In this document: positions 7,672 to 15,475 of the stretch, piece by piece
Numbering within the stretch: position 1 is the stretch's first letter
Layout: each line of letters begins with the position of its first letter
NCBI GenBank assembly: GCA_965206025.1
Contig: CBDBIU010000005.1
Coordinates: forward strand, 1,736,001 to 1,800,000
Length of the DNA stretch: 64,000 nucleotides
From: G963668345 sp965206025
Lineage (GTDB): Bacteria > Acidobacteriota > Terriglobia > Bryobacterales > UBA6623
Direction: 5' to 3'
Translations under genes and position numbers: made by a program
The notes under the pieces: generated by a model
Seen by the model: only the letters and a program-made list of their open reading frames with translations
Databases searched by the model: none
What the model was told of the DNA's origin: nothing

Positions 7672-10142
7672 CCTTCGATTCCCCCTGGGCGCTGTTGCTC
7701 ATTCTGCCGCTGCTGATTTGGACGGCGACCGAGTGGCGAAGATCCGAGCGCCGCCGGTGGCTCTTGTCGAAAGCGGCAGCCTTCGCGCTTGCCGTCTTTG
7801 CGATCGCCGAGCCACGCATGGTGATTTCTCGAACAAGAGTCGCGGTCGCGGTGCTGGCCGATTCCTCGGCCAGCATACACGCCGAGCAAGCGGCGGGGCA
7901 GCGTGCCGCGATTCGCCGCATGGCAGCGGCTCGAGGCCGAAATTCCCTGCGTGTTGTTGCTTTCGACAGCTCGACACATCCCGACCGGCCTTCGTCTGAA
8001 ACTTCGGGGAGCGAGGTCCGGGGGACAAATCTCGAAGCGGCGATCCGCAATGGGCTAAGTGTCTTTCCGCCCGAGCACGTGGCCCGGATGGTGCTAATCT
8101 CCGACGGCAAGGAAAACCTCGGGGCCGTTGAACGGGCGCTCTATCAAGCCCGTCGGCGCGGCGTCCCGATCGATACCGTGAGTCTCGAAGGCCGCCGGGA
8201 AACCGCCCTGCGGGTAACTGCCCTGGCTGCGCCGACCCGGGCCTTCGCCGGAGAGTGGTTCACGATGGAAGCGTCCGTGAACAGTCCCCGGTCCGGGGAA
8301 GGCCTAGTTGAGCTGACGGCGGAGGGCAAGTCGATCGGCCGTTCGACCGTCGACCTTGAGGCGGGTGAGAACCATATTCGGCTTCGCGGCCGTGTCCGAA
8401 CCGAGGGAGCCGTATTGGTCCGGGCCGAGCTCCGGGCAGGCGAGTTGGGCGAGGTGGCCTTCGAGCAACCGATTTCGTTTGTTCGCCCGCGCGCACTATT
8501 GGTTTCCGGGGACGCCCCTGACCGCGACCGCCACCTGACGGAATTGTTCAGGGCGGCGGGTTTCGAAGTTGAGAGGACCAATCAGGACCCCGACAGCGAC
8601 CTGACACCTTACGATTTGGTCATCGCCAATAATCAGAATCCGAATCTCTGGCCTGCGGAGCGAAAAGCCAGGTTAGAGGAATTCGTCCGCGAAGGCGGCG
8701 GCTTTCTGTTGATCGCGGGCGAAAACACCGCATACGTCGAGAGCAGGCAGAAGGACCCTGATCCCGTGACCCGCTTGCTGCCTGCCCGGGTCGTTCCACC
8801 GCGCACACCGGAGGGCTCCGCCGTGGTGCTGATCCTTGACAAATCTTCTTCGATGGAAGGACAAAAGATGCGCCTTGCGCGCCAGTCGGCCATCGGCGTG
8901 GTCGAAAAGCTGCAACCCACCGACCAAGTCGGCGTCCTGGTCTTCGACAACTCGTTTCTCTGGGCGGTCCCGCTGGCACCGAACAGCGATCCCCAAACTG
9001 TTCAGCGACTGATCGAGGGCGTCATCGCCGACGGGGGGACGCAAATTGCGCCCGCGCTTAGGGAGGCTTTTCAGCAAATCCAACCGGCGACAGCGGCTTA
9101 CAAGCACATTCTGTTGCTCACCGACGGCATCTCGGAAGAGGGCGACAGCCTAGAGCTTGCTCGCGCGGCGGCGAAGTTGACAATTACGATCTCGACGGTC
9201 GGCCTCGGCCTCGATGTCAACCGCGCCTACCTCGAGCGAGTCGCTCAGACGGCCCAGGGGCAGGCCTACCTGTTGGCCGACGTCTCCCGCCTGCGCCAGC
9301 TAGTCCTGCGGGACGTGATGGAGCACACCGGTTCGTCGATTGTCGAAGAGCCGGCCAAGCCCGTGGTTGTTCGCCAGGTAGAAATGCTCGACGGAGTCGC
9401 CGTCGAAAAGGCCGGCCCCCTGCTGGGCTGGGTCAAATTCCTCGCCAAGCCGGGCGCCGAGACCATCTTGAAATTCGCCGAAGAGAATGATCCTCTGCTT
9501 GTGCGTTGGCAGTATGGACTTGGCCGCAGCGCCGTGTTCGCCTCGGACGCCACGGCGCGCTGGGCGACAAATTGGCTGGATTGGCCGGGCTTCGACCTGT
9601 TCTGGTCGAATCTAGTCCGCGATCTTCTGCCTCGTGTCCCGCGGATCGAAGCCCGTACCCACTACGCCGCCGCCGCCGGGAATTTAGTCATCGCATATCA
9701 CACAGCCGGGCGACGACCTTCGGTGGAACAGCTCGTACCGGCCGAGCTGTACGCCTTGGGCCCGGATGGGTTCCGTGAGGTCGTTCCGCTGGAGCGCGCC
9801 GGCCCTTCCGACTTTGAGGCGAGGATTCCCATCGGGGAGCGGTTTGGCCTGTTCCGTGTTCGCCCGGCGCCGGGTTTCGATCGCTTTCCCGAGGTAGCGT
9901 TCTACCGCGACAATCGCGAGCTGGAAGACACGGGCTCCAATCCGGACCTACTGCGCCGCATCGCGCAACTGACCGGAGGCCGCTTTAACCCCGATCCGCG
10001 GGAAGTCTTCGACCCCGGCGGCAGGACGGTTAACGCCGCGATCGATCTCTGGCCAGCGTTGTTGCTAGCGGCCGTCCTGCTGAATTTCGTCGAACTGGCA
10101 GCGAGAAAGGGTTGGGCCCGGCGGTTCCGGCGGTGGGCGTAG
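7668..10142 (+). CDS. membrane protein with two VWA domains and a GATase-like domain
   Basis: Encodes 824 residues from TTG 7668. Two N-terminal membrane helices (WALLLILPLLIW and FALAVFAIAEP) precede a VWA-like domain (VLADSSASI ... MVLISDGKENLG). A beta-sandwich region and a glutamine-amidotransferase-like Rossmann domain follow (ALLVSGDAPDRDRHLTELF ... FVREGGGFLLIAGE). A second VWA domain has an intact MIDAS (LILDKSSSMEG, VLVFDNS, LLLTDGISEEGD). A last helix near the C-terminus (WPALLLAAVLLNFVELAA) anchors it. With its upstream neighbour it forms a two-gene membrane VWA operon. Its substrate is unknown. Confidence 0.75.
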   Translation: MTFDSPWALLLILPLLIWTATEWRRSERRRWLLSKAAAFALAVFAIAEPRMVISRTRVAVAVLADSSASIHAEQAAGQRAAIRRMAAARGRNSLRVVAFDSSTHPDRPSSETSGSEVRGTNLEAAIRNGLSVFPPEHVARMVLISDGKENLGAVERALYQARRRGVPIDTVSLEGRRETALRVTALAAPTRAFAGEWFTMEASVNSPRSGEGLVELTAEGKSIGRSTVDLEAGENHIRLRGRVRTEGAVLVRAELRAGELGEVAFEQPISFVRPRALLVSGDAPDRDRHLTELFRAAGFEVERTNQDPDSDLTPYDLVIANNQNPNLWPAERKARLEEFVREGGGFLLIAGENTAYVESRQKDPDPVTRLLPARVVPPRTPEGSAVVLILDKSSSMEGQKMRLARQSAIGVVEKLQPTDQVGVLVFDNSFLWAVPLAPNSDPQTVQRLIEGVIADGGTQIAPALREAFQQIQPATAAYKHILLLTDGISEEGDSLELARAAAKLTITISTVGLGLDVNRAYLERVAQTAQGQAYLLADVSRLRQLVLRDVMEHTGSSIVEEPAKPVVVRQVEMLDGVAVEKAGPLLGWVKFLAKPGAETILKFAEENDPLLVRWQYGLGRSAVFASDATARWATNWLDWPGFDLFWSNLVRDLLPRVPRIEARTHYAAAAGNLVIAYHTAGRRPSVEQLVPAELYALGPDGFREVVPLERAGPSDFEARIPIGERFGLFRVRPAPGFDRFPEVAFYRDNRELEDTGSNPDLLRRIAQLTGGRFNPDPREVFDPGGRTVNAAIDLWPALLLAAVLLNFVELAARKGWARRFRRWA

Positions 10143-10198
10143 AGGGTCGACGCGGTGATCGTTGATGGCATCGAATGCGGTCGAGGAAAAACGCGTAG

Positions 10199-10524
10199 GT
10201 CGTACCCGAGACGTGCAATTCAAGACCAAGCATACGTAAACAGAGCCGCGCCCGCAAGGGTGCGGTCAAGGCCTCCGCTACGCCGGTCGCCGCGCCAGCG
10301 CACCGGGTCACTCGACGAGGCGAGAGACGTTCTTGTACCGGCATCCGAGGTCATTCGCCATCTTGACCGCAGGCTCTCGCCCGCGGCTCGATTTGATCTC
10401 GGTCGTACCCGAGACGTGCAATTCAAGCCCGAGCATACGTAAACAGAGCCGCGCCCGCCAAGGGTGCGGTCAAGGCCTCCGTTACGCCGGTCGTCGCGCC
10501 AGCGCACCGGGTCACTCGACGAGC
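10199..10524. repeat. two direct repeats of about 123 bp, period 203 bp (family D)
   Basis: Copy 1 is about 10199-10321 and copy 2 about 10402-10524. Both begin gtcgtacccgagacgtgcaa, contain a taaacagagccgcgcccgc core and end gggtcactcgacgag, with a handful of substitutions and one indel. The 80-bp spacer is not repeated. A shorter, diverged relative lies at 62125-62170. No gene is seen here. Confidence 0.8.
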
Positions 10525-10967
10525 AGCGGTAGCGCAGGGCTCGGTGCTATTCCCGAGACCTGCGGCCGTTTTGTGTGTGTTTTTCCGGACAACCCTCCCG
10601 GATCACGCGGCTTGCTGAAATCGGACGTCGTAACGTTGCCCCTCAATCTTGCGGGACTCCCCATGACACTGTGGGAACATGGTTCTAGGAAACCGAATCG
10701 AAAAGCCGCTGGTCTGGCAAGAACGGCCGCCCAGCTGCGCTCCCGGGCAATCAGCGTTTGATCCACGTTGAGACTCGGTGACTAAGAAGGAACGGGGATG
10801 TACAATGGGGCAACGCCCAGCACGATATCTAGTTTGGATCATGACCGTCGACCCGACGTGTGCAAAGCCGTACGTTCTCGGGCTGATACTGACCCAAAAA
10901 GCCGCAGGCCTGAGCCGACAAAAAGCGGGAACAAGGGGTTAGACAAAACGAGGGAAGGCATATTCCG
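10525..10967. other. no gene recognised
   Basis: About 440 bases between the direct repeats and the ParB-like gene. The open frames on either strand show no domain, signal peptide or convincing ribosome binding site. Confidence 0.4.
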
Positions 10968-11229
10968 ATGGCGGCGAAGAAAGTGACCCGAGCTACGAAA
11001 AACGGTGATTCGACAGCAGGCTATGAGCGCGTCGCCGTCGATGACCTGTTCTTCGATGCGAAGAATCCTCGGCTAGTAGAGCACCTTGATGGAGAAAAGC
11101 CTTCACAGGACGCACTGCTGGCCGTCCTTTGGCAACAGATGGCGGTTGACGAGTTGGCGATGTCGATCGCCGCTAGCGGCTACTTCGATTACGAGCCGCT
11201 CTTCGCGAGCGAAGAGAACAAACAGTTAG
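10968..11229 (+). pseudogene. ParB-like N-terminal domain gene, 5' part (split by IS1380 unit)
   Basis: Starts at ATG 10968 (MAAKKVTRATKNGD) after the purine-rich 'gagggaaggcatattccg'. It encodes YERVAVDDLFFDAKNPRLVE and an alpha-helical stretch (LLAVLWQQMAVDELAMSIAA), then SGYFDYEPLFASEENKQL, the first half of a ParB/Srx-type domain. The frame is lost at 11229. It resumes perfectly at 13375 if 11230-13374 is removed, giving ENKQLVVIEGNRRLAAVK with the classic E-GNRR motif. GTTAG at 11225-11229 and 13370-13374 is the target duplication. The gene is inactivated by this unit and again by ISL3 at 13468. Confidence 0.8.
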
Positions 11230-11552
11230 GGCGGTTTCTCGCCGAAAGAGATGTCGGAGTGCCAGAAGTCATTTCTCGCGCTCGGCTTCCCCGGGCGGTT
11301 CTCCAGCACAAACACGCCAGGGTGATCCTCGTGGCCGCGTCGCGACCGGAGCGGATGAGGTTCCACCGCGCCGAAGCGTTCGGTGAAAACCGCTTGCGCT
11401 CTCGGCGGAACGGTCTGCTTTCGAAAAACCAAGACCAGGTTATCGAGAAACGCTTGGCGGATCTCCCGAAACGCTGCTTCGCTCAACGGACCCGATAGAT
11501 CCACGTCGTCGATTTCAGCGCCAAGGGCGGGACTCAGAGGTGTGATGGTCAT
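11230..11552 (-). pseudogene. TauD/TfdA-type Fe(II)/2-oxoglutarate dioxygenase, 3'-truncated
   Basis: Reads MTITPLSPALGAEIDDVDLS from ATG 11552 (a further in-frame ATG lies at 11576), then LVLVFRKQTVPP and NDFWHSDISFGEKPP. Family members open the same way, and the WHSD motif gives the HxD iron ligands. The gene ends abruptly at 11230, exactly at the boundary of the transposition unit, so the second His and the 2-oxoglutarate-binding Arg are missing. Its start lies 155 bp beyond the right end of the IS, in the same direction as the transposase. It cannot make an active enzyme. Confidence 0.75.
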
Positions 11553-11706
11553 CCCCAAAACCGCAGTGACAAGCACGCGTGCTTGTCCTCGATCAGGATT
11601 TCTATTTTAGCCCATGTTGATAGGAGTGGGGTAGCCGAAGCCGCGGCTCCGCAACTGAGTGTGTCCTCGTTCCCCGTTGGTTTCCCGTTATGGAACATGA
11701 GTCGAC

Positions 11707-13369
11707 CCAGAATTTCCGATTTGGAACTCCGACTCGAACATGGCACTCCCTCTCTTCTCCTGAAGGCAATGACTTTGCCTCGTAAGGCAGGCCACGACGG
11801 CATCGAAGGGTACTCATGGCCAGTTCTTGTCGTCCGCTGAGCCCGTCTCGCTGCTGCTCAGCCGATTGGTCGCACACCCCTCCGACCCTCCTTCCTCAAC
11901 GCCCAGATTTCCCGCCCGAACGGGACGGCCCTAACCACCCGGCACAGGCAGCGCCCAGATCCGGCGCAGCATGTCGCCGAACAGCCTGCGGTTCAGATAC
12001 CCCTCGGCCAGTAGCAGCCAGTAATACCGCGCGTGCTTGACCAGCCGACCGCCGGTCTTCATCAACCTGTGTTGCAAGCTCGTCAGCGACCAACTCTTGA
12101 TCCTGTGCGGCAGTCCGAGCCGCCGCCACAAGTTGCCCAGGTTGTAGGCCAGCACGCTAAGTTGCAGTCGCACTTCATTGGCCCGGAAGCGATGACACGA
12201 CAGCCGCGTCCAGTGCGTGGCCTGTTTGCCTTCTTTGATCCACTGCTCCGCCGTGCCGCGCTTGTTGTAGAAGCGCACCACCGAGCGGCTTGGCAAGCTC
12301 ATGCTCGTCACGATGAATCCGACCCGCGGGAACAGCTCGCCCTGGTGATGCTCGACCTGGGCGACGACGCGCCGTGGCTTTGCCCAGCTCTCCGCCTGAT
12401 AGCGAAAACTCTTGTAGCGCACCAAGGGCTTGCGGGAGGGCCTTCCCGGCGGGCGAAACAGGATGTCTTCGATCGCCAATTCCAAGCTCCTGTTGGCCGG
12501 AATGCGAATGGCGTACTGCACTCCGCGTTCCTCCGAAGACTCATAAATCTCCGGCTTAGCAAAGGCCGCATCGCCCCGGAAGGTGACCTGTTTGCCCGCA
12601 GCCTGTTGGCGCTCGATCTCCGGCAGCAATAGTTCATCCCAGTCCTCGGCGCTGTGCACGTTGCCTGGACGCAGCTTCGCCGCTAGACAATCACCATGCT
12701 GGTTGAACAGCAGCAGCGGGTGGTAGCAAGTGGACTCGAAGTGCCCGTTGTAGGCACTGCCCTCTTGCTCGCCGTGGACAGGGCTTTCGGTCGAATCCAT
12801 GTCGAGAACGACGCGCTCGGAGTTGTCTTGCGTCTCGGCTTGCGCAACCAGCTCACGGTTCACAGCCATCAGCCCCAGCAAGTTCTCTTCGCTAGCCAGG
12901 ATCTCTGTCTCGAAGCTCTGCAGTCGTGAGGTCAGCGCCCCGCCGCGATCCCAGTTCTTCTGCGAGCCGATCAGGCGGAAAGTCGGGTCAGCCGACACTC
13001 GGACGGCGTCATTTAGATCCTCGTATCCGGCGAGTCGGCTGTAAACCGACTGCCGCAGCAGATCGGCCAGCGGGAACTTCTTGTTTGAGCCCTGCCGCGA
13101 ATCCGTCAGGTGCTCATCGATCAGCTTGCCGAGACCGAGCCGTTCGTCCAGTTCGCGAACCAAAATCAGGCCACCGTCGGAAGTGACCTGCGATCCCTGG
13201 AAATCGACTTTCAACAAACCATTGAAACTTAGCTGGAATGGCTTGGTTTGTTTTTCACCCATTGGGTGTTGACCTCCCTGGCGTCCTGATTAGGCTTGAA
13301 CCCCTATCAATAAAGACGCTGAAGGGCGCTGGAAGGTCGGGAGGTCATACATCAAATTGAAAATGTGGG
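11707..13369 (-). mobile_element. IS1380-family insertion sequence, copy a (diverged)
   Basis: About 1663 bp. The left end at 13369 reads CCCACATTTTCAATTTGATG inward and the right end at 11707 reads CCAGAATTTCCGATTTGG, matching the imperfect ends of the two other copies in the window. The protein differs from the other two at many positions, and the stretch after the transposase stop is largely unlike theirs. There is no direct repeat at 11707 itself; the duplication lies 477 bp further out. Confidence 0.8.
11931..13262 (-). CDS. IS1380-family transposase (copy a)
   Basis: Encodes 443 residues, full family length. The DDE catalytic triad is visible: Asp in VVLDMDSTESPVHG, Asp in VTFRGDAAFAKPE, and Glu within the Y-(2)-R-(3)-E-(6)-K signature YNKRGTAEQWIKEGK. 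The N-terminus (MGEKQTKPFQLSFNG) is shared with both other copies. No frameshift or stop is seen, so it may be active. It lies 107 bp inside the left end of the IS. Confidence 0.9.
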   Translation of the reverse strand: MGEKQTKPFQLSFNGLLKVDFQGSQVTSDGGLILVRELDERLGLGKLIDEHLTDSRQGSNKKFPLADLLRQSVYSRLAGYEDLNDAVRVSADPTFRLIGSQKNWDRGGALTSRLQSFETEILASEENLLGLMAVNRELVAQAETQDNSERVVLDMDSTESPVHGEQEGSAYNGHFESTCYHPLLLFNQHGDCLAAKLRPGNVHSAEDWDELLLPEIERQQAAGKQVTFRGDAAFAKPEIYESSEERGVQYAIRIPANRSLELAIEDILFRPPGRPSRKPLVRYKSFRYQAESWAKPRRVVAQVEHHQGELFPRVGFIVTSMSLPSRSVVRFYNKRGTAEQWIKEGKQATHWTRLSCHRFRANEVRLQLSVLAYNLGNLWRRLGLPHRIKSWSLTSLQHRLMKTGGRLVKHARYYWLLLAEGYLNRRLFGDMLRRIWALPVPGG

Positions 13370-13467
13370 GTTAGTAGTAATCGAAGGGAACCGGCGACTG
13401 GCTGCGGTGAAACTGCTACTCGACAAGAAAGCCCGAGAGCAATTGCGTGCGACCGATCTACCGAACA
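13370..13467 (+). pseudogene. ParB-like gene, fragment downstream of the IS1380 unit
   Basis: After the second GTTAG (13370-13374) the frame of the 10968 gene resumes as VVIEGNRRLAAVKLLLDKK, then AREQLRATDLPN. It is cut at 13468 by the ISL3 left end. The continuation is not found after the ISL3/MITE pair, so the 3' part of the gene has been lost or moved. Confidence 0.75.
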
Positions 13468-14766
13468 GGTTCTTCCGGGTTTCTAGTGGGCGAGTGTGGC
13501 TCGGTGGTAGTCTCGCGGGATGCAAGACCGCGAGCTATACCGCCAGATTCTGGGCATCGAAAGTCCCTGGAAAGTCGCGCGAGTGGAGCTGCGCCGAGCC
13601 GACGGCGAAGTCCACATCTTCCTCGAACACGACGAGCAAGTCCGCTGGCCGTGCCGCCAATGCAGCGCCGTGTGCGCACTCCACGATCATCAGCCCGAAC
13701 GCCGCTGGCGTCACCTCGACACCTGTCAGTACCGCACGATCCTGCACGCCCGGCCGCCGCGCAGCGACTGCTCCGAGCACGGGCCGCGCGTCGTGCGACT
13801 GCCCTGGGCCGAGGCTTCCAGCCGCTTCACCGCGCTGTTTGAAGCTCTCGCGATCTCGTGGCTGAAGGAAGCCAGCCAGCAAGGCATCGCCGAGTTGCTG
13901 GCGCTGAGCTGGGACGAGATTCACGGCATCCTGGAACGCGCCGTGCAACGTGGGCTCGAACGTCGCGCGGCAGAGCCGATTCCCTACCTGGGCGTCGACG
14001 AGAAGAGCTTCCGCAAGCGCCATCGCTATCTCACCGTCGTCAACGATCTCAACCGCTCGCGCGTGTTGTTCGTCGCCGAGGGACGCCGCCAGGCCAGCCT
14101 GGACGGCTTTTGGAAGACGTTGAGCGCAGAGCAACTCGCCCGAGTCGAGGCCGTCGCGATGGACATGTGGGATCCTTACGTCGCCTCGACCCGGGAGCAT
14201 CTCGACGAATCGGAGAAAAAGATCGTTTACGACAAATATCACATCGCGGCGCATCTGGCGAAGGCGGTGGACCAAGTGCGGCGGGCGGAGAACAAGCGTT
14301 TACTGGCCCTCGGCGACGAACGTTTGACAGGCACGAAGTACGCTTGGCTGCGGCATCCGGCGAACTTTTCCGAGGACGCCTGGCGCGAGTTCCGCGCGCT
14401 GCGCGAAAGCGACTTGAAAACGGCGCGGGCGTGGGCGTTGAAGGAAACGGCGATGCGGCTGTTCGACTATCGTCGCGAATCGGCGGCGCGAGCTTTCTTC
14501 GAGCAATGGCGCGGCTGGGCGAGTCGCAGCCGGCTGACGCCGATGGTCACCGTAGCGCGGATGTTGACGGCTCGCCTCGAAAACATACTCACGTATCTGA
14601 AACACCGCATTACGAACGCGGTCAGCGAGGGGTTGAACTCAAGGATTCAATGGGTCAAGGCCACGGCGCGCGGTTTCCGCAATCAACAGAACTTCATCAA
14701 CGCCATCTACTTCCACTGTGGGAAACTCGATCTGGCTCCTTCGCCCACTTAAAACCCGGAAGAGCC
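13468..14766 (+). mobile_element. ISL3-family insertion sequence
   Basis: A 1299-bp element with inverted ends GGTTCTTCCGGGTTTCTAGT (left) and GGCTCTTCCGGGTTTTAAGT (right, read inward). The 8 bp outside each end (accgaaca and atataaaa) do not match, so the expected ISL3 duplication is absent. That points to a later deletion or rearrangement. The right end is separated from MITE copy 1 by exactly 8 bp. Confidence 0.85.
13520..14752 (+). CDS. ISL3-family transposase
   Basis: Encodes 410 residues. The N-terminal zinc-finger region (WPCRQCSAVCALHDHQ, then CSEHGPR) is followed by a helix-turn-helix area and the DDE domain: Asp in YLGVDEKSFRKRH, Asp in VEAVAMDMWDPYV and Glu in NAVSEGLNSRIQWVKATARG. 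All ISL3 landmarks are intact and the frame is open throughout, so it may be functional. It could also serve the 456-bp MITEs that share its terminal sequence. Confidence 0.92.
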   Translation: MQDRELYRQILGIESPWKVARVELRRADGEVHIFLEHDEQVRWPCRQCSAVCALHDHQPERRWRHLDTCQYRTILHARPPRSDCSEHGPRVVRLPWAEASSRFTALFEALAISWLKEASQQGIAELLALSWDEIHGILERAVQRGLERRAAEPIPYLGVDEKSFRKRHRYLTVVNDLNRSRVLFVAEGRRQASLDGFWKTLSAEQLARVEAVAMDMWDPYVASTREHLDESEKKIVYDKYHIAAHLAKAVDQVRRAENKRLLALGDERLTGTKYAWLRHPANFSEDAWREFRALRESDLKTARAWALKETAMRLFDYRRESAARAFFEQWRGWASRSRLTPMVTVARMLTARLENILTYLKHRITNAVSEGLNSRIQWVKATARGFRNQQNFINAIYFHCGKLDLAPSPT

Positions 14767-14774
14767 ATATAAAA

Positions 14775-15230
14775 GGCTCTTCTGGGATTTTAGTGGCTGG
14801 CGGCGGTGAGTGACGGATCCCTCGCCACTGTGAGGCCGACCTCCCGGAGCCTGCTTCGGTGCCATTCAAGGGCTTCGTGACAACTCTACGGCCCCCAAGG
14901 CCGGGCGGCGACTGCGTTGGCCAAAAAGAATTACTGATAAACAAAGGGTTACGAGTAGAGCAAGGTTGCTGGCAGGTAGTCGTACAGTCTCCCGAAGGCT
15001 GTGAAATGCAGATCCACAACTGTCATCCAGTGGCCACACTCAAAGAGATAACTCCCTGTTTATCAGTGTCTTATTCCCTTTACGAGTTGCCCACGACCGG
15101 ACTGGCGTGTGGGGTATTTGGGGATTTCTTGGCCGCCTTTTGGGCTCCGATGTGACTGCGGGCGACGTCGGGTCGGCAGGATGGAGGAGCCGGCTACCCG
15201 TTGGCCACCCACTAAAAACCCGGAAGAGCC
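14775..15230 (+). mobile_element. 456-bp MITE with ISL3-type ends, copy 1
   Basis: Ends GGCTCTTCTGGGATTTTAGT (left) and GGCTCTTCCGGGTTTTTAGT (right, inward) match the neighbouring ISL3 termini, but the interior is unrelated and encodes no transposase. It is nearly identical to 56798-57253 and 63388-63843, all exactly 456 bp. Inside, ACTGATAAACA occurs twice in inverted orientation. It lies 8 bp (atataaaa) from the ISL3 element. Confidence 0.85.
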
Positions 15231-15475
15231 GGCCTTTTTAGATACGCTAGCTTTTTTGTCAGTAAGCACTAGCAACCCGCGGGACGGGATGGGGGATTGA
15301 ATGGCGGCGGCTAAGGTATTCGCGGAGCTTTTCGAGGAAATGCGGGGAAAGCAGCCTTGTGCTGAGCCGGCGCTGCTTCCGCTGATCGACGCTAAGCCCG
15401 CCCGAAAGGAGACTCTGAATTTCCGTTGAGCTCAGGTTGGCCGTTGACGGGGAGTCAGACTGAGGTGGAAGTCTG

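Larger units (their letters stand above)
11230..13369 (-). mobile_element. IS1380-family transposition unit carrying captured DNA
   Basis: The 2140 bp between the two GTTAG repeats contain a full IS1380 element (11707-13369) plus 477 bp beyond its transposase-distal (right) end. The captured piece carries the start of a dioxygenase gene in the same orientation as the transposase. This is the known layout of ISEcp1 (IS1380 family): one-ended transposition past the right end with 5-bp duplications. The outer boundary at 11230 has no good copy of the terminal repeat, as is also typical for ISEcp1 units. That mechanism is inference; the repeats and the restored ParB frame are seen directly. Confidence 0.7.

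Noticed and set aside
7668..10142. A complete MoxR/Bat aerotolerance operon
   Set aside because: Only the two membrane VWA genes are present; no moxR or DUF58 gene lies in the window.
10199..10524. CRISPR array
   Set aside because: Two long units with an 80-bp spacer and no short palindromic repeats or cas genes.
14859..15155. A 98-residue open frame conserved in all three 456-bp MITE copies
   Set aside because: Conservation follows from the copies being recent duplicates; the translation has no domain and no ribosome binding site.
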